From: Limnanthes douglasii subsp. nivea
Taxonomy: Eukaryota; Streptophyta; Magnoliopsida; Brassicales; Limnanthaceae
NCBI GenBank assembly: GCA_036936605.1
Contig: JAUPFV010000004.1
Coordinates: forward strand, 295,596,009 to 295,660,008
Direction: 5' to 3'
Length of the DNA stretch: 64,000 bases
A program made the translations under genes and the position numbers. Under the pieces are notes generated by a model, which saw only the letters and a list, made by a program, of their open reading frames with translations, did not search any database and had not been told where the DNA came from. Numbering within the stretch: the stretch's first letter is position 1; every line of letters begins with the position of its first letter. Shown piece after piece: positions 21,780-32,593 of the stretch.

Positions 21780-22350
21780 TTTCTGTAATTGAAATTACAT
21801 TTTGATTAAGCAGTTTCTAAAGCGAGACACGAGTAAGCATTGTTCGTTAGTGGAAAACAGACTCGAAACAGTGTGTTCGAACCATAGAATTTTCTGTAAT
21901 CGTAATTGTAAATTAACTAAATAATTGAAATCGTAAAAAAACTTTAAACTTACTGGTTCACCGTTGTTTGTCGTTGTTGATACTCTGACCGAAGTCTTGA
22001 TCGGATTTGATAACGTTATCGGAGTCGAACAGTTCAGTCGAATTCGTCGAAGTCGAACAGTTCAGTCGAATTCGTTGATGAATTTGTTTGAATCAATCGT
22101 AGTAGTTACCGTTGTTCTTTCGCCGGAGTAGGTACCGTGTTGATTCGCCAGAGTTAAACAGAGTTAAACAATCGTTGTCGTCGGAGTAGTGTTGGAGGAG
22201 AGACAGAGGAAGTTAAAAAGAGAGGGAGAGGGAGAAGGAGAGGAGAGGGTACAGTGTTCAAAAACGGATCTTTATATCGAAAGTATTTTTGACAAAAATT
22301 TTGTGAATTATTTTGGGTCTTTATTTGTAATAGATTTGTAAAACGGATTT
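21780..22350. other. Right-end subterminal DNA of MULE B
   Basis: Non-coding. Holds a direct repeat of GTCGAACAGTTCAGTCGAATTCGT (22024 and about 22050), a purine-rich GAGAGGGAGAGGGAGAAGG tract near 22220-22250, and the weak terminal likeness to the left end. No gene seen. Confidence 0.4.
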
Positions 22351-23100
22351 TTATTGGTATGTCTCCTTTACTTTATTTATTTTATACCTATTATTAAATA
22401 TAGATTTAAAGTTTAATTAGAACAAAACATGGACCAGGACATAAAAAAAACATGGACCAGTTCAGTTCAAACAACCCGAATAATAATAAGCGTGTTTGCA
22501 AACCGGACCAAAAGATAAAAAAAAAACGAACAAATCAAACTCGAATATGAAAATATTAAATCGGGAAGGGATCGATGCGAATTCAGATTCGAATAAAATA
22601 ACAGATCCGTATAACAGGTAATAAATTATCATAATGTTATGTTCTCTGTGAGGTCTGCATTATCAACAAAATACCATCTTTTCTGTTATGTTCCTCCGAT
22701 GCAATACCGATTCGTGTATCGGGGTGAACTCCCACAAATACATCTCTAGTTTTAGCTTTACAAAATCATCTCATAGAGGTAAATATGAACCGACAATCAT
22801 ATATAATCAACTCATGCACAACACCAACTTATGCTTAAACAAACAGTAACATGAACTGACCAAAGCATTACTTAAACAACCAGCCGAAATAAACACTCAT
22901 CATTCTCAGGATAACAAGTCTAATTTTGATATAACTCGGGTTTATTTTCTGAGATGAATCTACATTTATGTCAGTTATCTAGTGACATGTTAGATGATTT
23001 CATAAACCAAACCTTCCGAAAATAAAAACACGTGAATTTCCTTGCACAAGTAAAGATATTGACACGATTCTCTACTGAGTTGAGGTTGATCCCGAGGTCC
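22351..23100. other. Intergenic stretch between MULE B and SIN3-like copy 1
   Basis: AT-rich DNA with no ORF of interest. The part from about 22,880 onward is homologous to 48,180-48,340, which lies downstream of SIN3-like copy 3, so it is 3' flank of the duplicated gene. Confidence 0.5.
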
Positions 23101-23199
23101 ATGCTAATATCGTTGGTTCTGGACAGAATATAATGAATCAGGTTGATATTAAGAGAGAAAAAAAAAACAACTTAAAGCAAAAAGAAAGAAACAGTTCAC

Positions 23200-25322
23200 A
23201 TACTTTTACTCGCAACACCAGCAAGAAATTCATCTGCACAAAAACATCCATCAGAAGTAGCAAAAGCAAAATATTCTATTTAAGTGCACAATCCTCCAAT
23301 GACTTAATTCTTCAATCTCAAAACTTACCACAATCCTTACTCCCCACGGCTTTATGAAACTCAGTGATTAGAGCAGGATGTCTTCTAAGTATATAACCAA
23401 CCTGGCATGAAGAGAATTTAAACGATCAAGGCTCAAGAGTGTGATATTATCGTGACGCAATTGAGAGGGAAAACCTACCGCCTGCAGCAAATCTTCCTTT
23501 GTGGATGCACTGTTAGAGAATAACATTATCTTCTTTAGAAACCTCTGGTATTGAGCTAAATTGCCCAACTGTTCCTCGACGTTCTCACAGAAAACAAAGC
23601 CTTGGTTGAACACACCTGACATAAGAATGAACAACACGGATCAGACATGCCTCGGGTAGATAACAAATACAGATTGGGATCATATAATTTTTTTTTATTA
23701 CACTTAATTGCTTTTCCAGTGTCTTTCATTCTCCGAGGAGCTGGTCCATCCCCATCAAGGTTTATATCGAACTCATACCCCTTCGGTAAAAAAAAGGTTA
23801 AACCCCTCAAGCAAATGATGATGAGCTTCAAATAGTTCTTTCACTCGAACAAGTACAGTTCTAATATCAACCCTGTAAAACACATGGTGGCAACTCATTC
23901 AGCAGTAGTGAAGAGTATCGAAATTTTCAATAAAAGTTTTAAAGGGTTCACCTATCATCGTCGAGGTCTGACATGAGCTGAATAAAACTGTTAAATTTCT
24001 GTTTTTCATTTTGAAAAGTATCCCCCACTTTCGTGATATAAGCTGCTGCATCATCCACCTTAGTTTCACTAGAGTATCGACATGAAAATCAAAGCTATTT
24101 AATACATTCAGCATTTTACTTCAATACAGAAAGTTTCGTAACACAATCAACATTTTGATTTCTCCAAAAGATCACAATATCTGAAAAACTATATGATAGG
24201 AACATGTAAAACTCAGGAATAATCAACTCAAAACAATCAAGGTTATACGCTCCTTTTAAGGGGACATTTTTTTTATACAAGAATGCTAAACACCAGCAGA
24301 AACCTAAGACAACTTCCACAAAGACCAAAGCCAGGAGATTTTCAAATTTCTTTAAAGCTTTGGCCACAAATGAGTCACACATGCAAAAATGACAAGAAAA
24401 GTGACCTTGGTGCTGGGCCAGGAGTGCTATTGTCTACTGAGTCCGCAGGCACTTCGTCTTCATCTCTCTCTATTTCTGCACAGAAAGAGAGACTTTGAAA
24501 GAAATAGGCGAAATTATTCTCAAAAAATTATTTCCAGATAATAATTTTCGAAGATCACTAACTTATAGATTCTTCAGGCTGCTACTAACATCGAAAGAAG
24601 AAACAATTGAAAAGAAAACAGAGCTTAGCAATAGTTCTTCTCGGTGCTGTTTCTCTGTAAAGAAACAAGAAATGAACCGAGAAAACTCCAACCTGTAAGT
24701 AGAATATATTTTAAATGGATTCGATAAATTACATAAGCTACGGATTCTTGAATTTTATAATATTAATAAAAAAACTCACCTATAGGCACAAAGTTGTTAA
24801 ACCAGCCAATCAAATCGTCATGCCCTTTGAAGAGTTCTATAACTTGAGTAGATACATCAGCAGCATCAGTCCTGGTGAAACTGACAAAGTTGGAAAGCAT
24901 TCATTAACTAAGAAGAATATCTACCTATCCGTTAACATATAGTGCAGAAGGTCCAAAGAGTTCACCTTTTGACCTCCTTCAAGATTTTCGAAAAGATTAC
25001 ATATTTGTCTTTTTCATCTTTAAAAGTGTCCTTTACAGCAGCAATAAAGTCAAGCATATCATTCCTAGAATACAAACAATGAAATCATAGCTATTCATAC
25101 ATACACCAGTTTATGTCGCCACTACGGACTGTAGATAATAGCAGTAAGGACTGTAAAAAAACAAAAAAACCCTAACACAGAGCAAAAACAGTAGATTTTC
25201 AAACTTCCTTAACAAGTAACAAGTAAAGTGACAGTAAAAGAGACTATACAGTTTATCTTTTGCTGAAGATTTTCTTTTGGTTCCCCGGTCTGAAGGCAGA
25301 TCGTCTCTGTGACTGCTCATTT
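23200..25322 (-). pseudogene. SIN3-like mini-gene copy 1 (three PAH-like domains), frameshifted
   Basis: Exons in transcription order are at about 25320-25250 (MSSHRDDLPSDRGTKRKSS), 25064-24966 and 24871-24780 (PAH1: FIAAVKDTFKDEKDKY..F, VIELFKGHDDLIGWFN), 24476-24406 (acidic linker), 24077-23952 and 23876-about 23700 (PAH2: YITKVGDTFQNEKQKFNSF, FLPKGYEFDI), 23617-23475 (PAH3 first half) and 23402-23330 (PAH3 second half, LRRHPALITEF). A run of eight T (against TTTTCTT in copy 3) adds one base in the PAH2 exon, so FNLF reads out of frame before LPKGYEF. SIN3-like proteins scaffold histone deacetylases through PAH domains; this short form lacks the HDAC-interaction region. The flanking structure is the same as in copies 2 and 3. 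Confidence 0.75.
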
Positions 25323-25329
25323 CTGCACG

Positions 25330-25870
25330 GACAGAGACTTTAATAAGGATGAAAAATCTTTAGGGTGAAAATCTCATGTAAAGAAACATCGGTCAGAAAG
25401 TGCAGATATAACTAACTTCTATTGGAAAAGGACAAGTGAAGAGACTGACGATCAAATGTATGTATATTGGTGTAAACAAACAATAGGTCGACAGAGAAAG
25501 CCTTAGCTGAAGAACACCCAGGATTTAAGAAATCTAGCAAAGTTGGCTTTAACAAATATAACAAAAACTAAATGTCGGGCCACGAAGGTTCTGGTTTCTG
25601 ACAAAAACAGATAACAAAAAATCCTGAAAACATCAGCCGGTTACCTTGTTTGATATGTTTGCTTGAGAATTGACTGCAAAGAGTCTAGTGAAGTCACTAA
25701 AAACAAGCACAAAATTTCGTTGGGGAATTTCATCGAACATGATATATGCAGCGACACGTCAATAGAAGAATACATCAATATCGGATCAAGTGGACTGAAT
25801 CTGGCGTGGACTGAATCTATAATCTGAATCTGTCCTATAACGTTTCTGTATATATATATATGGTTCATTC
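25330..25870. other. 5' region of SIN3-like copy 1
   Basis: The first coding exon is preceded by an acceptor (TGCAG|AA then ATG), so a non-coding or unrecognised 5' exon should lie here. A short frame on - ending near 25670 (AAYIMFDEIPQRNF, donor GTAACC) is conserved in copy 2 and resembles one PPR half-repeat. It cannot be joined in frame to the next exon. A TA repeat lies at 25,848-25,861. Confidence 0.35.
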
Positions 25871-25879
25871 TCGCAAGTT

Positions 25880-26635
25880 TTAAATGGTTAGTCCAGGGCG
25901 AAAATACCCATATATTTTTTAACCATCTTTGTTTTTAAATTTTTAAATATAATATTTTTTCAAATCAATTTTTTTTCCAAAAAAATATGATTGATTTTGT
26001 TTTTTAAAATGAACAAAACTATATTATGAAATATTTTTGTAATTTTTTTATTGCATTTTGTTGTGAAAAATAGGAGTAATTTATACAATTAGTTTCGGAA
26101 AAGTATGTTTTTTTTAAAATATCATATTTTTCAATCCATTGATCGAAAAACAATTCAAAAATACAACTAGTTTTGTTTTCTAAAGACAAACAAATTAGAT
26201 TTCTTTTTAATTTTTTTTCACAATATTTGGCTAAAAAAATGACTAATCTGGTTGCGAAATTAGTATAAAAAACAATTTGGTTTGAGTTGCGTAATTAACA
26301 ATAATTTGGTTGCGAAAAAAACAACTGCGTCGGAGTTGCATAATTAAGAGTAATCTGGTTACGGAAAAAACAACCGTTTCCAATTGCGAAATTAAGAGCA
26401 AAAAGTTACGTAAATAAAAAGAAAATAGCCGTGTAAGTATGACTTTGGGTACGAAAAAATATCAGTGTTACAATTTTTGTTTTTTAGATATCATATCTTC
26501 CATATCATAGCTCTAAAAAAATCTGAAAATACCATTGGGTTTCTCTTTATAAGACCAACAAAACTAGATCCATTAATAAGGTTTTTTTTAAAAAATTTTT
26601 TTTGCTGCATTCGGTTGCGAAAATATGAGTAATCT
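25880..26635. other. AT-rich spacer of the duplicated unit (first copy)
   Basis: No coding potential. Contains recurring GGTTGCGAAA and GAGTTGCGTAATTAAGAG boxes (26,270-26,410). It matches 34,990-35,640 box by box, which shows that the spacer was duplicated with the gene. Confidence 0.6.
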
Positions 26636-26735
26636 NNNNNNNNNNNNNNNNNNNNNNNNNNNNNNNNNNNNNNNNNNNNNNNNNNNNNNNNNNNNNNNNN
26701 NNNNNNNNNNNNNNNNNNNNNNNNNNNNNNNNNNN
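26636..26735. other. Assembly gap (100 N)
   Basis: Exactly 100 N, the usual placeholder for a scaffold gap of unknown size. It sits inside the duplicated unit, just where the spacer copy passes into the copia remnant. The real distance and possibly the order here are unknown. Confidence 0.98.
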
Positions 26736-27590
26736 TTCATGATTGATCGAGATAGCGGTAATGATCTTCTAACAACTTCCTAGCTTTTACAGTAGACAGT
26801 TCTTGAAGGAAATAGAACAATGGCCCTCATAAAATTTCTAGCGAAGAAAAACAATAGAGAAGAAAGTAAAGATAGTGACATATTTACGTCTTATGTTTAA
26901 CATAGTTTGATCTATTATTAGAGTATTTCTTTCACTAGTTTCTGAATTAAAATTCATTAATTTATTCTTCACTTAATTACACTACAAGTATCAAATTCTC
27001 TTATATGATGATATTCTAGTTGTTGCAGAAGATCAGTACCATTATTGGACTATTACGGCCCAACACTTAAGTGTTGGACTAACGGGTCCTCCCTCAAGAT
27101 TCACATTTTTCCCGACTGGTATATGCCCTTAAATATTTTCACAAGATCTAACAATAATATAATTCTTATTGCATCTTAAAGTATATTCTTCAAATAAGAT
27201 TATCAACTAAAACTAAACACAATTTTAGTTGCTCAAGAATTACTCATTTCGTTAGCATGTTCGTTCGATTCTTACTTCCATAAATATTCTCAAGCTATAA
27301 ATTATCTTTATCAATAAATTTTTGAAAGGAATAGTGTCATATATAAATATGATTGATCCTAAAATAAGTACCAGATTTTTAGGTAGAAAAGTAACACTCT
27401 GTCTTTTGCTCTAAAATGTGCAAATCCCTTAGATCTTCCCTAACTCTTCTAAGAATTGTTGCAACCATCCATCATTTTTTGAACCTTCAGAATAAGTAAT
27501 ATACTCAGCTTATTATAGATGATCTAAAAATTGTGCTTATAGAAGTTGGTACCTGATAACACAATTGTACTATTTAATATGAAAACACAT

Positions 27591-27621
<31 letters not shown>

Positions 27622-28886
27622 TCTTTATGATACCAATATCAACTACAAGATAATTATCACCAAAACAATCAAGTTATAAAAGATAAGTGCTGGAATATAA
27701 GCATGTATCTGAAAAACCTTTCAAGTATCTTAAAATCCACTTGATTGTCTCATTAAAAAGAATTTCTTAGATTTTTCATGAGCTTGCTCATAATTTCTAT
27801 TGCATGAGCTACATTCCTATTACAAACATAACATAAATCAATAAACCAACTGTTGATGCATATATAGTCTTACCAATATGTTCGTGTTCTTCAGTTCTCT
27901 TTAATAAATTATCTGAATTGAATTTGTAAAGAATGTCACAAGTTTAGCATCGTCCACATTGAATCTTCTAAGTAATTTATTGTTATACTCTACTAGAGTA
28001 AAATTAATAGTAAATTTAACTTTTCTTTAAGCAATCTGCATGCTGAGAATTTGACTTGTCGGATCTTTCATGAAATTTGTATAAATAATTTCTTTCTCAA
28101 GTTTTGAATATCTTCCCTAAATTTTGATATTATGATATCATTATATCATTAATGTATAACAATAAAATAATGTATAAGCTATTAAATTGTCTAACATAAC
28201 ATGTCTGCATGACATCTTATATATCCCAAATTGCACATGATTATGATGTAAGGAGCTTGTTTCCAATAGTAAAAACTTTTCTTTAACTTGCAAAACAAGA
28301 TTAGTCTTTCATTGTACTCTGAAACTTTTAGGTTGATGTATGTATAAACAGTCCTCTAGTTGATAATAAAAGAATGCAGCTTTTATATCTAATTTCTCAA
28401 GATGTAAGCCCTAAGCAACTATCCCACCTAAAGCCAACCTAATTGTAGTGAAGTATTAGTGACATCCATCCAAAAAATGCTTATGGTGAAGAACCCTACA
28501 CATTTGTGTACATAACCTCTAACTTGTCTGATCTGAAGGCACACCCGCCTTTTAGAATACTAATTTTTCTACGTTTTCATAAAATATAATTCACAAATAT
28601 CTAAACTAACGTACTTCAATTTTAAAATTTTATATTGAGATCACAACAACTTCATACATTTCTGATTCATGTGATCGAGTTGGTGATGACATAAGTCAAC
28701 ATCTTCGACTGCAATAAAAACTATTTTATCACCCAATCCTAAAGCCATACTAATTTATCATAATCTAATATCCAATCATCAACATGATTATATGCAGCAA
28801 TGATTAAGGCATCATGAATATCATTTACTACTTTGTAATCAGTCACGAAGTAACCAATCTTCCCATAATTTCATCAGTTTGCTTGA
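26736..28886 (-). pseudogene. Decayed Ty1/copia pol fragment (RT-RNase H part), copy 1
   Basis: Read on -, the stretch around 27,700-27,960 gives YASTVGLLIYVM, AHAIEIMSKLM and IKWILRYLKGF, the conserved copia region YAS.VGSLMYAM...WILRYLKG between reverse transcriptase and RNase H. Many stops and shifts are present and no LTR is seen. It ends abruptly at about 28,886, where it is fused to the linker exon of SIN3-like copy 2. A (TA)n run lies at 27,594-27,618. A second copy is at 36.17-37.35 kb plus 47.61-48.1 kb. Confidence 0.7.
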
Positions 28887-29781
28887 TTGTCTACTGAGTC
28901 CCCAGGCACTTCGTCTCCATCTCTCTCTATTTCTGCACAGAAATAGAGACATATTGAATGAAATAGGCGAAATTATTCTCAAAAAAATGTTTTCAGATAA
29001 TACTTTTCAAAGATCACTAACTTATAAATTCTTCAGGCTGCAACTAACATCCAAAGAAGAAACAATTGAAAAGAAAACAGAGCTTAGCAATAGTGTTTCT
29101 CGGTGCTGTTTCTCTGTAAAGAAACAAGAAATGAACCGAGAAAACTCCAACCTGTAAAGAAATAACTATAACATTGGTAGAATATATTTTAAATGGATTC
29201 GATGAAATACATAAGCTACGGATTCTTGAATTTTTTTATAATATTAATAAAAAAACTCACGTATCGGCACAAAGTTTTTAAACCAGCGAATCAAATCGTC
29301 ATGCCCTTTGAACAGTTCTATAACTTGAGTAGATACATCAGCCGCATCAATCCTGGTCAAACTGACAAAGTTGGAAAGCATTCATTAACTAAGAAGAATA
29401 TCTACCTATCCGTTAAAATATAGTGCAGAAGGTCTAAAGAGTTCACCTTTTGACTTCCTTCAAGATTTTCGAAAAGATTACATATTTGTCTTTTTCATCT
29501 TTAAAGGTGTCCTTTACAGCAGCAATGAAGTCAAGCATATCATTCCTAGAATACAAACAATGAAATCATAGCTATTCATACATACATACAGACTGTACAT
29601 ATTAGCAGTAAGGACTGTAAAACAAAACAAAAAAACCCTAACACGGAACAAAAACAGCAGATTTTGAAACTTCCTTAACAAGTAAAGTGAAAGTAAAAGA
29701 GACTATACAGTTTATCTTTTGTTGAAGATTTTCTTTCGGTTCCCCGGCCTGGAGGCAGATCGTCTCTGTGACTGCTCATTT
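28887..29781 (-). pseudogene. SIN3-like mini-gene copy 2, 3'-truncated
   Basis: Present are the first exon (about 29,779-29,709, MSSHRDDLPPGRGTERKSS), the two PAH1 exons (29,545-29,447 and 29,352-29,261) and the start of the acidic linker exon (about 28,940-28,887). The PAH2 and PAH3 exons are absent; copia sequence follows at once. PAH1 itself is open. The junction looks like a deletion or unequal recombination between repeats of the unit. A product, if any, would hold one PAH domain. Confidence 0.75.
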
Positions 29782-30482
29782 CTGCACAAACAGAGACTTC
29801 AATAAGGATGAAAATATTTAGGGTGAAAATCTCATGAAAAGAAACATCGGTCAGCAAGTGCAGATATAACTAACTTCTATTGGAAAAGAACAAGTGAAGA
29901 GACAGACGATCAAATGTATGTATATTGGTGTCTAAACAATAGATCGACAGAGAAAGCCTTAGCTGAAGAACACCCAAGATTTAAGAAAGCTAGAACAGGT
30001 GATCATGACTTATAGTGACATTTCAATTTCTAGGCAACAAAATGTCGGGGCACGAAGGTTCTGGTTTCTTATAAAAACAGATAACAAAAACTCCTGAAAA
30101 CATCGGCTGGTTACCTTGTTTGATATGTTTGCTTGAGAATTGACTGTAAAGAGTCTAGTAAAGTCACTAAAAACAACCACAAAAGTTTGTTGGGGAATTT
30201 CATCGAACATGTAATATGCAGCGACACGTCAATAGAAGAATACATCAAAATCGGATCACGTCTGGATCTAAAGAGAGTGGACTGAATCTGCATAACATTT
30301 GAACCATGAATCTGAATCTGCCCTAGAATGTTTCGGTGAATATACGGTTCAATCTCACTAGTTTCGCGAAAATACCGATATATTTTTTAACTATCTTTAT
30401 TTTTAAAATTTTTAAATATTGTATTTTTCAAATCACATTTCTTTTAAAAAAAATAAAAATAAAAATAGTTTTGTTTTCTAGA

Positions 30483-30491
30483 AAGAACAAA
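30483..30491. repeat. Left 9-bp target-site duplication of the 2-kb PMD-type MULE
   Basis: AAGAACAAA at 30483-30491 is repeated exactly at 32486-32494, directly outside the terminal inverted repeats. Nine bases is the Mutator-superfamily size. Confidence 0.9.
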
Positions 30492-30755
30492 GGGCTAGGC
30501 TAAAGTGAGACCTAGTTTCTTTATAGTGAGATCCCATATCCAAAAAAATTCTGCAAATGTGAAATTACCAAATTGCCCCTACATATAAAAACAATAATTT
30601 TTCTACCAACTCATTCTCTCTTCTTTTCCTCCTCTCTTTCCTCCCACTTCTCTCTACAAAATTAAAAAAAAAAACACAAACTTTAAATTTTGCAAACTCT
30701 CACCCAACATTTAATAAACATTAATTATCAAAAGTTAAACTCAATTACTCCGAGC

Positions 30756-31206
30756 ATGGATTTAAGCGACTATAATGACAATTGGAGCTGCAACGCTGAT
30801 GATTTCCTTTCGGAGGAGGAGGAGCCGCTTACTGATCACATGGAGAGTGTAGCTGAGGTAAAAATTAGTTTTTTTTAAGCACATAACAAATATTTACGTT
30901 TTCGTGCCTTCAAATGTACACTTCCACGCAAGAACACGCGTGGAAGATGACAAATCTTGGCATGAAATTGCCAAGATTTTACCAAATCTATGCATTTTAA
31001 TGCGAATATTGGGTTTGTCTTGGTTTTACATGCCTTTTTGGTTGAATATTGGGTTGGTCTTGGTTTTACATGCCTTTTTGGTTGAATATGAGGTTTGTCT
31101 TTATTATTTGACTTGTAAATACATGTTTGTGTTTGTGTAGGAAGCGGCCGAAGCACCATGTCACATGGCGCTTGTCTTAGAGACATTCAAACAGTTCATT
31201 CTCTAA
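30756..31206 (+). CDS. 55-aa acidic micro-gene of the PMD-MULE family (two exons)
   Basis: Exon 1 (30756-30857, 34 codons) starts MDLSDYNDNWSCNADDFL and ends with a donor GAG|GTAAAA. The intron is 283 bases with an acceptor GTGTAG, and exon 2 (31141-31206) ends after KQFIL with TAA. The phases fit. The first exon is conserved at the same distance from the TIR in the large element (56171-56070, two or three substitutions), including the donor site, which argues for a real translated exon. The protein is very acidic (EEEEP) and matches no family I know. It may be the N-terminus of a longer gene lost from this deletion derivative. Confidence 0.5.
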
Positions 31207-32014
31207 ATATCTTCGGTTGTCCATATTCAATCAAATGTAGTCTTCAGTAGTATTCTCAGGTTACTTTAGTCTGCACCCAATAAAAAACATAATTAAATTT
31301 ACAAAATCAAATAAATTAATGTAAAAAAAATAACCTATTTCGACATTAAAGTATAATTGTATAAATTAAAAAATATATTATTATCTCTTACTCTGAACTT
31401 TTTATTGAAATTTAAAATTATGTTTAAAAATACTAAACGCAAAAATTTGAATTTGACACGTAAATTTCCAAAACACAATTATGTCTTAAAAATCCGGTTA
31501 TCTCTTATAAAAAATATGTAAACATAAGATCACGGTCAAACAAAAAACTTGTTAAAACACAAAAATTTAAAAACATTTATTAAATCCAAAAAACATTTAT
31601 TAAATCCAAAAAATAATTATAAATTTATAAAATATCAGTTTTAAATTTTAACGATCGTCATAAAACCGACTTGTTTTTTTTATTGTATTCGTATGGATTT
31701 TAAATTTTGTGGAATTATCGATTTTTAAACATTATTTTTATATTTTTGTTTCTATGATATTACGTTAGATACAATTTGAAAATTATATTTTTTTATACAA
31801 ATTTTGAGAATATCTTTATTAATTTTTGATTAAGAATCAACGGACTTGTGGTTTACATAATAATATTTAATATATGTTTGATTGAATTAAACAGTTTCTA
31901 TGGAGCAGTAAACTTGTAATTGATTTTCATATATAAATAAAAATACGCGTCCAAATCAGCTAAAAAAAAAAGGCATGTATGGTATTTCCACGCACGAACA
32001 TGCGTGGAAATACC
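30921..32014. repeat. Hairpin motifs inside the 2-kb MULE
   Basis: Two stem-loops share the same arms: CTTCCACGC/GCGTGGAAG at 30921-30946 (8-base loop) and a perfect 14-base stem GGTATTTCCACGCA/TGCGTGGAAATACC at 31981-32014 (6-base loop). Between them, at about 31010-31088, is a 40-base tandem repeat (TTGGTTTTACATGCCTTTTT twice). The rest of 31,210-31,980 is AT-rich with no gene. Confidence 0.75.
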
Positions 32015-32593
32015 TGTTCGACATATTCCACTGCTTCTACCCCAGATCTGCCCGAAATCAATCCTAAAACTCTAACCCAACACCCTAAACGGTCCTAATC
32101 TCCTAACTAACAACATACATGCCCTTAAAATCATACAAATCAACACCAAATACATAAAAATCCAATTTTTCTACCCGAATGCAAAACACTAAATATCTCT
32201 AGAAATAACAATGGAAAATGAAAAAAAAACACCATGAAGTGTAGAATCCATACATTAACAGCTTCGTGGAGTTGGATTTCAAAAAAAATCGACGGAAAAA
32301 ATATGGGTTTTTGGAGGTAGAGAGAGTTAGGGTTTCGGGGGAGAAGAAAGAGAAGGAAATCTGATTTTTAGCTATTTATATGGATGGCATTTTTGTAATT
32401 AATGGGGGTCTCACTATAACCAACCCGGGTCTCACTATAACCGGGTCTCACTATAAAGAAAACGGGTCTCATTTTAGCCTAGCCCAAGAACAAAATAGAT
32501 GAGGAAATATTTTTTAAATATTTTTTATTATATTTTGTTGCAAAAGGGAGTAATTTTATCACGCATTTAGTTTTGAAAACGTTTAAAAAAATA

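Larger units (their letters stand above)
10480..22350. mobile_element. MULE 'B', VANDAL/Kaonashi-like Mutator element, decayed and interrupted
   Basis: The layout mirrors element A: transposase (+) starting near the left end and DUF1985-like gene (-) starting near the right end. The two ends show only a weak inverted likeness (AAAA.CCCGTTTTTA ... AAGACCC near 10541-10581 against the reverse complement of 22310-22345), so the boundaries are approximate and long TIRs are absent. The element's introns and spacers carry about 45 copies of a TAGATGCGAAAC-like motif. A truncated TAT retrotransposon occupies 13,842-18,516 and has replaced the middle and the Ulp1 part of the DUF1985 gene. Confidence 0.7.
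30492..32485. mobile_element. 2.0-kb non-autonomous MULE with terminal inverted repeats (PMD-MULE family, small member)
   Basis: It starts GGGCTAGGCTAAAGTGAGAC and ends with the reverse complement of GGGCTAGGCTAAAATGAGAC. Likeness goes on for over 40 bases (TTTCTTTATAGTGAGA...), and then a further GGTTATAGTGAGACCC unit is stacked at the right end. Flanked by a perfect 9-bp duplication. The ends match the 5.1-kb element at 51,346-56,437, in opposite orientation. It keeps a two-exon micro-gene but no transposase or PMD gene, so it must have been moved in trans. Confidence 0.92.

Noticed and set aside
22880..25322. Full host SIN3 co-repressor gene
   Set aside because: Only PAH-type exons are found; the HDAC-interaction region and the long C-terminal part of SIN3-like proteins are absent from all three copies and their flanks.
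27594..27620. (TA)n run as a possible origin or regulatory element
   Set aside because: Ordinary microsatellite; the paralogous copia fragment has a longer one at 37,040-37,071.
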